From Diaporthe sp. PMI_573 (lineage: Eukaryota; Ascomycota; Sordariomycetes; Diaporthales; Diaporthaceae): 64,000 bases of DNA. The position numbers and the translations under genes are program-made. Positions 53,625-63,551 of the stretch are shown piece after piece. Every line of letters starts with the position of its first letter. Position 1 is the stretch's first letter. The stretch covers positions 248,001 to 312,000 of the forward strand of contig JAJTUP010000051.1 in the NCBI GenBank assembly GCA_021399435.1, written 5' to 3'. Under the pieces are notes generated by a model. The model did not search any database. It was not told the DNA's origin and saw only the letters and a program-made list of their open reading frames with translations.

Positions 53625-55210
53625 TTACATCTTTGCAGGCAAAGGCTCGAGCATGATCTTCACCGTCTTGGTAGACAGATACAAGTCTAGTGCCTCATCA
53701 CCTCCATCTCTTCCATTCCCTGACTGCTTCACACCACCAAACGGAGTCGAAGCGTCCAACATGGCCGCGCAGTTAACCCAAATCGTACCCGCCTCAATCT
53801 GTGCAGCTAGATTCAAAGCGGTGTCGATGTTTCGCGAAAAGACGTTTGCACTCAGACCGTACTCGGTAGCATTGGCCAACTCAACGGCCTGTGCCAAGGA
53901 AGAAAAGGTGCTGATGCAAGCCACGGGTCCAAAGATTTCCTTGGAAGCCACATCGTGTTCGGGGTGCGCGTTAAAAAAGTATCCTCGGGGCAGATAGTTT
54001 TCGTGAGGCGGCTTCGTGCCCTTTTGTCCCTCCCACCACTCAAATCCGGCGTCTTTGCCAGCTTGCACCATGGACGCCACCTTGTCGCGCTGCTGCGACG
54101 AAGCCAGCGGACCCACAATATCAGCAATACCTTGACTCTGCAATGGATCGCCATATTTAGCCTCGTCGATGTTACGCTGGAAAGCTTCGAGGAACTTGTC
54201 CTTGATAGCTTCGTGAACAAAAATGCGCGATCCAGCAGCGCATACTTGTCCCTGGTGGAAGTAGATGCCCAACGACGACCAAAATGCGGCTTTTTCCACA
54301 TCGGCATCTTCAGCCACTATAACGGCTCCCTTGCCGCCTAGTTCCAAGGAGACGTGCTTCAAGTTGGACTTGGCTGCTGCGATGGAAATGGCGCGACCGG
54401 TCACATCTGATCCAGTGAAGCTGATCTTGCGCACGGCGGGGTGTGAAGACAGGGCAGCTCCCACGGCGCCGAAACCAGTCACCACATTGATGACACCGGC
54501 GGGGAAACCAGCTTCCTTGGAAAGTTCCGCCACATATAGTGCGGTGAGGGAGGTGATTTCGGAGGGTTTGATGACAACAGTGTTGCCCGCTGCCAAAGCT
54601 GGAGCGAGCTTCCAACCCAAGATCAGGTTGGGGAAGTTCCAAGGAAGAATAAGACCGCATACACCGTGAGGCTCGCGCAGGGTGTAGTTGAGTGTCTTTT
54701 TGCCTTGGATGGTCTTTCCTTGAATCTTGTCCGCGGCACCGGCGTAGTACCGCAACAGCTCAACAAGGCTGGGCAAGTCAAATCCCTGAGCAGCTGATAC
54801 CAACATTCCAGTGTCCAAGGAAGAAACGATGGCGAGTTGGGGCAGACGCTCCTCAATGAGATCAGCCAGCTTGTTCAGTAAGCGGCCTCTTTCGGAACCG
54901 AGGGTGTCTCGCCACTTTGGGAAAGCCTGCGCGTGTTGTTAATCTCTTGTTTCTCACTGGAGTTATATGTTTACTGGAAAAAGATTTTGAGTTTGTCATC
55001 ACTCACTTTCTGCGCAGCGATCACTGCCTTGTCGACATCCGCCTCATTGCCCTCTTGAAGTGTTGTTAGGGATTTCCCACTGACTGCTGAAATAGTCTCA
55101 AAAGTGCGGTTCTGTGATGAAGACACCAGCTGTCCATCAATCCACAGACCAACAGGGACTTGGATATCCTCGCCCTTGGGGCCTCTCAGCTTGGCATGAT
55201 GAGCACTCAT
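53625..55210 (-). CDS. Aldehyde dehydrogenase (NAD(P)+), candidate vanillin dehydrogenase
   Basis: Two exons, 55210-55007 and 54926-53625, with an 80-nt intron (GTGAGT...GCAG), 501 residues, a normal ALDH length. Motifs: PWNFPNLILGWKLAPALAAG, TGSDVTGR (cofactor Rossmann), catalytic Glu263 in SLELGGKGA and catalytic Cys297 in FHQGQVCAAGSR, then EIFGPVACIS and PFGGVKQSGNGRDGG near the end. It oxidises an aldehyde to the acid. The gene is divergent from a vanillyl-alcohol oxidase, 780 bp apart, which makes vanillin-type aldehydes the likely substrate; that part is inference. Upstream GTG-initiated extension in frame is Arg/Ser-rich, but no ATG supports a mitochondrial presequence. Confidence 0.92.
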
Positions 55211-55990
55211 GTTGGCCGCGTCTCCAGATCGAACGGCCCAAGGAGAAAAACGTGGTGCGAAGTTGGAACGGTGGGGAAGGGGCTTAGTTCTAAGGTTTGG
55301 CTGGCGAGTGAAATTGATGATACTCCGTGAGTGGCGAGCCACAAATAAAAAGGGGGGGGGGGGAAGAGGGGAGAAAAAAGGAACACTTCAAGAGAAAAAG
55401 CTCGCGTCTTGGTTTGCTCGTTGAAAGTAACAAGCAAAATGGAATCGTCACAGGTTTACGTCACGGTTTTTGACTTGATCATGCGTGTGTGTGTGTGTGT
55501 GTGTGTGTGCGTGCGTGCGTGTGCGAGTGAGGTCTTCTTACCTTTTTATGCTTTTACTATAATCTATCACATATCACAGAACAGAGTTGTCCAGGTAGCC
55601 AACTATAAAACAGTTTCTCGCGTCGCGAATTCGTTTTTACCGCTTTGGGCATGTAAAGTGAGACGGCCCGGATGTGTCGACGGCAAGAGAAATAACGGGG
55701 CACCCTTGCAAGCCGTGCGGGGCCCCGCAACGGCTCCAACCGCCGGCTGGGGAAGACCGAGCTTTGACATGCCTTGCTAACTACTACCACAGCCTACAGT
55801 AGGATAATTTATAACTATAAATAAGGGACGAGAATATCCCTCTACATTTTTTATGTCTTGTGGATTATTGGCTCCTATCGACAAATCTCCCTTTGTCTAT
55901 TCATTCTCCTCTGACTCTCCTACTATTGGCCCCATTCCAACAGGGTTGTACTACAACTGAGCACATATTCAGATTATCTTTCACAACACA
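55211..55990. promoter_or_regulatory. Divergent promoter, aldehyde dehydrogenase / vanillyl-alcohol oxidase
   Basis: A 780-bp region between two start codons. It contains a G run (about 55352-55363), a (GT)n(GTGC)n microsatellite (55485-55525) and a TATA-like TATAAATAA at 55816-55824, 167 bp before the oxidase start. Shared control of both genes is plausible. Confidence 0.6.
55485..55525 (+). repeat. GT / GTGC microsatellite
   Basis: Uninterrupted GT dinucleotides (about 12 units) passing into GTGC tetramers, within the divergent promoter. Confidence 0.85.
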
Positions 55991-57781
55991 ATGTCGAACC
56001 AAGTTATTTCAACTGCTGATCCAGCAGGACGACCCAAGCGTATCGAGCGCCCCGTCTGGCACGGTACTGTTCTTGAGCAGCACCCAGAGTCACCCTTCTT
56101 GCCCACAAAAGATGGTCCTGAGAAGCGAGAGATCGTCTTACCCCCTGGAATCTCTCAGTCCGCCTTTGATACCGCTCTCAACGATTTGAGGGGGCTCCTC
56201 GGTCCTGACTTTGTCAAGGTCAATGACATTGAGCTGGTCGACGGCGATTACCATGCAGTACCCCTCTCACACGACTCTTATCACATTCTTGACCCCGATG
56301 ACATGGTCCCCTCGGCTGTCTGCTGGCCTGGCAACACTCAACAGGTATCTACGGTGGTAAAGTGGGCCAACAAGCACAAGATTCCCATTTGGCCGATTTC
56401 TATAGGCCGAAACTTGGGATATGGAGGTTCCGCTCCTCGAGTCCGTGGATCCGTCGTCCTTGATTTGGGCCGGCGCATGAATCGAGTGCTTGATGTCTCG
56501 GTTGACAATGCTGCCTGTCTTGTGGAGCCTGGTGTTCAGTACATCTCTCTCTATGATCACCTCCAGAGCATTGGCGTTGGTGACAAGCTCTGGATTGATG
56601 TCCCTGATTTGCCTGGTGGCTCAGTCATGGGCAATGCTCTTGATCGTGGTATTGGATACACTCCTCACGGTGACCACTGGGCCCAACACTGTGGTTTGGA
56701 AGTTGTCTTGCCGGACGGCGACATTGTTCGAACTGGGATGGGAGCTATGCCCGGCTCCGATTGCTGGCAACTATTCCCCTACGGTTTCGGCCCTTACCAC
56801 GACGGTATCTTTTCTCAATCCAACTATGGGATCGTTACCAAGATGGGCGTTTGGCTCATGCCCAACCCCGGTGGTTTACGACCATTCATGGCTACCTTCC
56901 CCAGTGAAGATGACCTGGGCAACGCCGTTGACGCCCTACGACCTCTGATGGTGCAAAAGGTTATTGGAAACGTGCCTTGCCTGCGTCTTGGTCTGCAAGA
57001 CGCCACCATGTACCACAAAAAGACCGAATTCCCACTGCAATCCAACGGTCTCCTCGACCGGAAAGCATCACAAAAGATCATCGACAAGCTCGGAACAGGA
57101 GCTTGGGTTTTCTATGCTGCGCTTTACGGGCCCGACGAAATCACCCAGCCCAAGTTTGACTACATCAAGCGCAAGCTGACGGAAGCCGTCCCAGGGGCCA
57201 GGTTTTATGAGCGCAAGGATGTCGCACCAACATCGTACTTGCACGACTATGCCAAGTTCACCGCCGGCATCCCTACTTGGCGAGAACTCGACCGCATGCA
57301 ATACATCCCCAACGCCTCGCACTTGTTCTTTGCTCCCATCTCCGCCACCAGCGGTAAAGACGCCTTGGCCCAGGCAGACATGTGCCGCAAGCGCATGGAG
57401 CAATTTGGCTTTGACTATCTCGGTACCTTCTTTATCGGCCACCGTGAAATGCACCACGTCATCTCCTTCATGTACGACAGAACCAACCAGGAACAGAAGC
57501 GCCGAGCTCTTGCTTGCATCCGCGCGTTGATTGACGACGCAGCTGCCCGAGGTATTGGAGAGTATCGAACGCACTTGGCCCTTCAGGATCAAGTCGCTGC
57601 TACTTATGGTTGGAACAATGGTGCTGCTATGCGCCTCAACAACAAGATCAAGGACGCGTTGGACCCTAACGGTATCTTGCAGCCTGGTCGCTCGGGTATC
57701 TGGCCCAAGCAATACCGTGGCAAGAATTGGGAGATGTGGGGTGGAGAGCTTAGGTCTCATAGAAGAGACCAGCATTTGTAA
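55991..57781 (+). CDS. Vanillyl-alcohol oxidase (VAO, covalent flavoprotein)
   Basis: Intron-free gene, 596 residues. It aligns by eye with the vanillyl-alcohol oxidase of Penicillium simplicissimum (560 residues, EC 1.1.3.38) from the PP-loop region onwards. Using my recollection of that enzyme's numbering, its key residues fall at Tyr144 (Tyr108) in GRNLGYGG, Asp206 (the active-site base Asp170) in DVPDLPGG, Tyr223 (Tyr187) in GYTPHGDHW, His444 (His422, covalent flavin attachment) in NASHLFFAP, and Tyr525/Arg526 (Tyr503/Arg504) in GEYRTHLA. VAO turns vanillyl alcohol into vanillin, 4-(methoxymethyl)phenols into aldehydes and eugenol into coniferyl alcohol, making H2O2. A 36-residue N-terminal extension precedes the usual start. 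No targeting signal is obvious at the C-terminus (DQHL). Confidence 0.93.
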   Translation: MSNQVISTADPAGRPKRIERPVWHGTVLEQHPESPFLPTKDGPEKREIVLPPGISQSAFDTALNDLRGLLGPDFVKVNDIELVDGDYHAVPLSHDSYHILDPDDMVPSAVCWPGNTQQVSTVVKWANKHKIPIWPISIGRNLGYGGSAPRVRGSVVLDLGRRMNRVLDVSVDNAACLVEPGVQYISLYDHLQSIGVGDKLWIDVPDLPGGSVMGNALDRGIGYTPHGDHWAQHCGLEVVLPDGDIVRTGMGAMPGSDCWQLFPYGFGPYHDGIFSQSNYGIVTKMGVWLMPNPGGLRPFMATFPSEDDLGNAVDALRPLMVQKVIGNVPCLRLGLQDATMYHKKTEFPLQSNGLLDRKASQKIIDKLGTGAWVFYAALYGPDEITQPKFDYIKRKLTEAVPGARFYERKDVAPTSYLHDYAKFTAGIPTWRELDRMQYIPNASHLFFAPISATSGKDALAQADMCRKRMEQFGFDYLGTFFIGHREMHHVISFMYDRTNQEQKRRALACIRALIDDAAARGIGEYRTHLALQDQVAATYGWNNGAAMRLNNKIKDALDPNGILQPGRSGIWPKQYRGKNWEMWGGELRSHRRDQHL

Positions 57782-58180
57782 ATTTGCAACTACAGCGGCT
57801 TGCAAAGAGTGGGTGGAAGATTGTTACACAAATCGTTTGAATTACGTGTTCTAGTAGTTGTTTGGTCTTGTACAACTCGTCATGTGCGCACAATACATCT
57901 ACCCTAGCACAACGCAAAGGCGGGTCCCCCCCTCAAGGCTCGAGATGCGCCTCGGTCGCTTTAACATTCTTGCGTAGAGGATTCTCCACGCCTTCAACGG
58001 ATGTGATATACTGAGTGGCCTTGCTATATAGGCTGGAAGGATCAAAATCCACACCAAAAACATCAGCATAGTTGTTATGCGACATGGTGTCACACTCCGC
58101 CCCATATGGAGACATCAAACAGGAGCCTCGGCTGCCCTTCGAGCGGAGGCAGTCGAGTGCTTCAGCCCATATACCGCTCA
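57782..58180 (-). other. Short coding-like fragment, family not recognised
   Basis: On the minus strand, 58178-57932 keeps an open frame reading GIWAEALDCLRSKGSRGSCL, MSPYGAECDTMSHNNYADVF and GVDFDPSSLYSKATQYITSV. The composition is that of a real protein, but no start codon, partner exon or family is evident. It could be the 3' exon of a gene whose 5' part was lost to the degraded repeat DNA on its right. Confidence 0.35.
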
Positions 58181-59192
58181 CTAATCAGATTTCGAGAAGG
58201 TCAAGGAGTACGCCCGACTAGACCATACCAATAAGCTGCCTCAGTTAGTAGAGGTGTACTGAAATACAAGAGAGCTGGATAGTCCAGAGTGCTGGCCAAG
58301 CCGGAGATGTGAGCAGAGGCCCGATACTAAAGCGCTCTGAGGCTGTGTCATTGTTAAAGCCTCCAATTGACTCAAGATTTAGCGTTAGCTTTCGGGTCTT
58401 TTAGTGGCCCATTATTGCAGAAAGGTAACTAAACAAGCCCGCCGTCTGCTCTGTACTTCTCTCAAGTCCTCCATCTCCATCAAGGTCCTTAACAAGGGAG
58501 AATTAAAAGTCCTTCAGTTCTTTAGCAACCTCCCTAAGCCCAGCAAAGCTGATCCTTAGACAGTTTCAGATTTAGCTTATAAGATGTAGCCATCTTTACC
58601 TAGAATCCAACCAATTTGGCCCCTGCTTTGCATGTCTCCAGGGGTAGTCAGTAGATCAATGACTATAAAGCCATTATTGACCATATAGATAAGCTTTTAG
58701 GGCTGCTGAAGAGCAGTCGGAAGGATGAGTAGACAGCAGACAGACCAATGAACAGTTGATAGAAAAACACAGTGTGGCCGAAGCCCTACTCTTTAGCTAG
58801 AGGCTACAGTATATACAACTGTCTAATTACCGTTTAGCAGTTGGGAAAGGTACCGTGAGGCTTGCCGACCAGATACCGCTTAGGACCTTTGAGGCTGTTA
58901 GTACAGCGCAGCTGACTTAGCGAATCACAAAAGCGGCAGCGCGGACTGTGTCACAGGCATTACAAGTCTTGGTTGGATGTTTGCTGCAAGGCCATCGCAT
59001 CTATATAGTGGATCACTTAGGTATTTCCCATTAGCCAACCTTCTGTAGACTTCAAATCCTGTAGGACAACATTCTATAGGAAGACGTCTGTGGGATAACA
59101 GCATATGGAATGGTCTCCTTAAGGGATATTACTTTAAATGAGATAGACGGGTGGAAGGCAAGCATGCCACGAGGGCTGTCTGTAATAATATT
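58181..59192. other. Degraded repetitive DNA
   Basis: About 1 kb rich in TAG/TAA in all frames, with TA-rich composition typical of RIP. It includes dispersed repeat copy B (58837-58967). No intact gene. Confidence 0.5.
58837..58967 (+). repeat. Dispersed repeat, copy B
   Basis: Same-orientation relative of 38781-38912, with many C/T and G/A differences from it (for example CTTAGG against CTCAGG, CACAAAAG against CACGAAAG). Confidence 0.6.
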
Positions 59193-60648
59193 TCAATTTG
59201 TTTTGAGCTTATGAACGAGTATCGGTAAAGGGTGGTTTCGAGCAGCCGGTAGGTTTGTTGGGGTTGTGATCGCGGTCATGCTCACTTCGATGGCACGGAG
59301 TGCTTCGGTCCGGTCGATGTTGCGCACATTCTCAACCCAACCCGAAAACTGACGTCTGTTGTCGGGGTGTCTACGGTCACGGAAATGGCTCGCTCCTCCC
59401 GCATGATGGTCAGCGGTGCCATCCATCCCAAAAAAGTCCCCGTCTCGATCATCCCGCGAGTCTGGTCGATAACATCGATGAGGAAGCTTTGGCCCGGGAA
59501 CCGTTCTCTCACCACCCTCATCAGTCGGTCATTGTTCAGGATAGGTAACCGGTTATTAGCTGGAGACGACTGGCTGTCAGCGTTTTCTGACATCTCATCG
59601 GTATTCGGGACCCTCGTGACACTGCTATCAAGGACGGCCAGTATTGAGCCTTAAAGGAAACTTATTGGCTTGATCTCACCCTGTCCAACTCGTTGCTCAT
59701 TGCCATCATTGGTTCAGTGTTCAGAGTAAGCCAGTCTTCATCCCTCCCAGTAAGACCGGAGGGTCGCCAAGCTTTCGGGGCCCGGGACCGACGGAGGCAC
59801 ACCTGGCTTTCATCTTACTAAATGTAACCCTTCGGTGCACCAAGTTCGATATGCAACATAGTTTTCCGCTAGTCGTAAAGCTCTAGGAACGTTGGGAAAG
59901 TCCGGAGCGAATTATTGCCCCCTTCCTCAGGATGGCGAGCTATCGTCTTCTCCGTGAACTGCTGTCCACAGCCAAGGAAACGGCCAGTGGCGATTTGGCG
60001 TGCATGACAGCTTGAGATACTGTCTCGCGGCATAGGGGCGAGTCAGTACACAGTCCCGACCGTCCTAATTGCGTTGTCTCACGAATTACGGCCAAGGTTC
60101 TGCCTGCACCGGGGAAAAGCAGAGGCCTTCTCTCAAAGGCGCAAGAGACCTCAGCCCCTGACGGAGCTGGCTCACAAGTCTGCATCGACCTTCACGGCCT
60201 GCAATCCACAATTTGCAAATCCCATGGCGCCATGGCCATGCAGGACCCATTTGAGAAACGTCAAATGACGACGGGCGCGCCGCAGTTTTAAATGACAGCG
60301 GGAACAAACGTCCGTGTGCACCCAGTCCGCCCTCGCCATGTCGCATGCAACTGTCGCCTTCAGGCGGCCAAGTCCAACATTCCCAGTCAGCCTCCCTGGC
60401 TCGTCATGACCGCACGCTTGGCATTACCCCATACTTAGTGTGGATTACCCCATACTTTGGCGGCTTGTGCCTTTAAGTATTACCCCATAATTACCTAAAA
60501 AGGGGCGGGCCGCAACGAGCCTCGCCTGACCTTAGAGCACTGTGTAACATGTAAGACCACCTTCCAGGTCATGGGATTACCACGACGAAACGTTTGGCAT
60601 GGAGCACGCCTCTGTTCACGGACCCGGGCCCATGCCCGTCCGCTACGG
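59193..60648. other. Unassigned DNA; short minus-strand frame and promoter-like repeats
   Basis: A 103-codon minus-strand frame (59593-59282: ERFPGQSFLIDVIDQTRGMI, GTFLGWMAPLTIMREE) may be a fragment of a gene, but I do not recognise it. Three copies of ATTACCCCATA lie at 60423, 60444 and 60479, upstream of the gene at 60860. Confidence 0.4.
60423..60490 (+). promoter_or_regulatory. Triplicated ATTACCCCATA motif
   Basis: Three copies start at 60423, 60444 and 60479; the first two extend to ATTACCCCATACTT. They lie 160-230 bp before a TATA box. They could be binding sites for a zinc-finger regulator (CCCC core). Confidence 0.5.
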
Positions 60649-60657
60649 TATAAAAGG
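60649..60657 (+). promoter_or_regulatory. TATA box
   Basis: TATAAAAGG, a strong TATA match, 211 bp before the ATG at 60860. Confidence 0.55.
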
Positions 60658-60807
60658 CTTAGACTCCGGGGCCTCTGTGTTGGTCATGGTTCAGAGTGAG
60701 CTTTGGTAGCAAACTGGCCCATAAATCCTATCGAATTTCTCCCAGTTCAGAAATTGTTTGAAGTGAAGGAGTTTCGTCACCAATATTTCAAACAAGAAAA
60801 TTCGAGT

Positions 60808-60850
60808 TCCAGATCCAGATCAGATCCGGATCCAGATCCAGATCCAGACC
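60808..60850 (+). repeat. GATCCA hexamer microsatellite in the leader
   Basis: Six or so imperfect units of (A)GATCC(A/G) just before the start codon of the gene at 60860. Confidence 0.7.
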
Positions 60851-60859
60851 CATTTCATC

Positions 60860-61485
60860 ATGCCACGAACGCCCAGAGATACCTACAAAGCCCACCAGCA
60901 CTGGGTATATGAGGCCCACCAGCAGGCGGAGGCACGGGCACTGGGAGACAAGCTGGGGCTGTCCTTCCCTAATGGCAGTGCCGGCGGTCCTGAGAGCGAC
61001 TTCATGTAGGTAGTTCCTCTCCCCACCCGTCCCTTATTCTTCGGTCCTCGCCCACTGTCGAACGAAGAGTCATGACTCTGCAGCAGGTAGTCTAACAGGC
61101 ATACAGGTACCCCCTCCGTCGCCTCGTAGTAACTGGACAAGACACACCCTCAAACATGCGCCTACTATTCGGAACATCATCCACATCGAACATGACCCCA
61201 TACCACGAAGCACGGCGATTAGTCCTCATCGACGAGCTGTCGGGTGTCTCATCCTCTGCAGCCGGGCACCTGGACCAAGGGTGTCCGTACTGGTCACCCC
61301 GGCCAGCCAGCCGCGAAGAGTCAGAGGAGATAGAGAAGCTACTGCGGTTCGAGAGGAAGTACAAGGACATATTACCCTGTGCCCTGGGAGGGTCGAAACA
61401 TCAACATGGGCGCAAGATCAGCGTCGAGTCAGACGAGGGGTACGGAAGGGGTGAATCGGCATCGCCCAGGCGGCGCTACTCGTAG
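60860..61485 (+). CDS. Hypothetical protein, 174 residues
   Basis: Two exons, 60860-61005 and 61107-61485, with a 101-nt intron (GTAGGT...ACAG, branch-like CTAACA). The join reads DFMYPLRRLVVTGQDTPSNM in frame. The first exon is helical and Gln/Ala-rich (RDTYKAHQHWVYEAHQQAEA). The second has CPYWSPRPASREESEEIEKL and a basic C-terminus with SPRRRYS. No signal peptide, membrane span or known domain. The TATA box, leader and clean splice site argue for a real gene, but it is not conserved as far as I can tell. Confidence 0.5.
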
Positions 61486-61879
61486 GCTTTTTCTGGTGAT
61501 TGAATATTCTCCGGCGCAGGGTACGGTTTCATGGGTTGCGGGCGTTTACTTTGAATGATCGACGACAAAATTTGGATCGGCGGGAATACCCCAAAACCAA
61601 AAGCATAGGAGGCAGTTGGAAAGCAATTAGCCTAGGAGGATCCAATGTGGGCAATCTTGGAACATACACTTATGTACCGCCTTTGGAGGCAGGCGATGTA
61701 TACATAATTCACAAACTTCACTGTGTCTGGGGCTTTGCATTTTGTATAATCTGTGCAAAGGTGAAGTAGACCGCTGTGCCCACGTCACCATGGACGATTC
61801 CATGAGATACCTTCATCGCCGTCTTTCACTTCTATCGATACAAAGAGCCGCCCGACTTGAGCCAAGCATGGAATGGCCT
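61486..61879. other. Convergent 3' flanks
   Basis: The gap between two convergent genes. No further feature seen. Confidence 0.4.
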
Positions 61880-63076
61880 CTAAATATCCGGCCCAGAAAT
61901 CACCGGATCACTCAAGCGGTAGGTTCTAACAACCCTGATGCGGCGGTCATCGTTCAGATCATAACAAATCATCATCTCGTTCCAAATATGCTGGCCAGTC
62001 TTGATACCTCCTGATGTCGTGCCCATCCCCGCATACCCCTATGACGCGATACACATTAGCCGCATATACAAAATTGTGTGTCTCCATGGACTCTTGATGG
62101 AATTGTCTTCACGATAGCGAGAAAGAGTATGCTGCATTGCACAGGCACACTTCTCTGAACGGCCAAAGTGTCTTAACATGGCAGTGCATACGTACCTCTG
62201 GAAAGTCCCTTCGAGCGGTGAAAGTCACCTCGGCGTGAATAACGCAGCAGTTGTCGTCTAAGGTGATCTGCTTGGGAACGACGTTCTCGTCCATGCCGGC
62301 TAGCCGCTGCTCAGAAAAGAATCTGACATTTTCCTCCCGTCCTTGAATCATCTGGAACTTCCCCAGGCGTACCTCGAGCTCCGGCGCCCAGAACTCGGAT
62401 GCTTTTCCAAATTTGTTGCTGCTAAAGAAGCCGATGTAGCTCCTGACGTCGTCCTTGGTTCGGAAAGATGATCCGGGGGCAGCTGTTGGGCTGCTGCCGC
62501 CAACGAGTTTAGTTGCTGGTGCTTTCTTTAGCAGCCTGGTGGCTCCAGGCTCGAGGTGCACAACGCGCCCTCTTTCGTCGAGGTGGTAGAACACAATCAT
62601 TGTGACATCTGGACCAGTTCCCTCTGCCACGGGGCCCCAACCGAAAAAGTCATTCATCTCTGCTCCCTTCTTCCCTCTGAATTCCGCCCGTGCTTCCACG
62701 ATGACGAGTCCGCCATCGCGGTCGAATATGATCTTCTGTGGGACGAGAGTCTCAGATGCTATCTGGTGATGTCCTTTGGCCCATTGATGATAGCCGCTAA
62801 TGTTCTTTGGGCCCGGAATGAGGGGGATATCGATCTGAATAGTACCCGGAGTTCAGTAACTTGGACACGTGGATCTGTTGCCATTTCTAAGCGAGCCTTT
62901 GCTTTCTTAACAGCCGCGGAGGATTTACGGGCACTCGCACTTACATATATATCGGGATGGTAATACTGGAAATAAGTGTCAAATTCGTCGACGCTAAAGG
63001 CTGCAAGGTAGGCCTCAACGTCTGACTTGGATTTGAAGCCCTTCAGTCCAACAGTAGGATACTGTTGACTCGTCAT
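61880..63076 (-). CDS. Double NTF2-like (SnoaL-type) protein
   Basis: Three exons, 63076-62945, 62834-62192 and 62007-61880, 300 residues. Introns are 110 nt (GTAAGT...TCAG) and 184 nt (GTATGC...GGAG); the second is long for this region but is the placement that keeps frame into RIKTGQHIWNEMMICYDLND. Two tandem cone-shaped folds are visible: residues 10-150 (SDVEAYLAAFSVDEFDTYFQ, YYHPDIYIDIPLIPGPKNIS, MIVFYHLDERGRVVHLE) and 170-300 (FRTKDDVRSYIGFFSSNKFG, EVTFTARRDFPEV, RIRVVRTYRLSDPVIS). SnoaL-like proteins include cyclases, isomerases, dehydratases and hydroxylases in polyketide or aromatic metabolism. The gene is divergent from the carotenoid-oxygenase gene, 475 bp apart, so a linked role is likely. 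Confidence 0.82.
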
Positions 63077-63551
63077 GGTAACTCAACTGATAAATAATGA
63101 AGCAGTATCCACTTCAGACGTTGAAATAATTAGAAGTCACAGACAACATTCGAAACAATTTAAATCTTTGTTCCTGGGTAGGTTCTACCAAGAATTTGGA
63201 GATCGGGGAAACCGGATCATAGTAGCTCCTCACAGGCAGTTCTCGGGGTCCTGATAGTATCCGCATGGTGGAGATACACGAAATACCGTGATATACGCGG
63301 CATGAAAGTGAGGGGCGAGCATGAATGGCACATGTGCAATCACCATAATGTCGGTACGCGCCAGGATGCAATTAACATTCAGCTTTAGTTGAATCACGAG
63401 AGACTGCAACAAGAGCGGGCGGGGCATCCGAGCATTTAAGGCGACGATTGCTTAAAATTCAAACAAGACAATCTGCCATAGGGCTTTAGATTAAGAACAA
63501 TTCTAGTAGACCTCCATTTAGAACCTCAGAACCACGGCCAGATCAACGACG
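63077..63551. promoter_or_regulatory. Divergent promoter, NTF2-like / carotenoid-oxygenase genes
   Basis: 475 bp between opposite start codons. No TATA box or coding frame stands out. Confidence 0.5.

Noticed and set aside
55211..55342. Arg-rich in-frame extension of the aldehyde dehydrogenase as a mitochondrial presequence
   Set aside because: It begins with GTG, not ATG, and no upstream ATG in frame was found; ATG at 55210 is the supported start.
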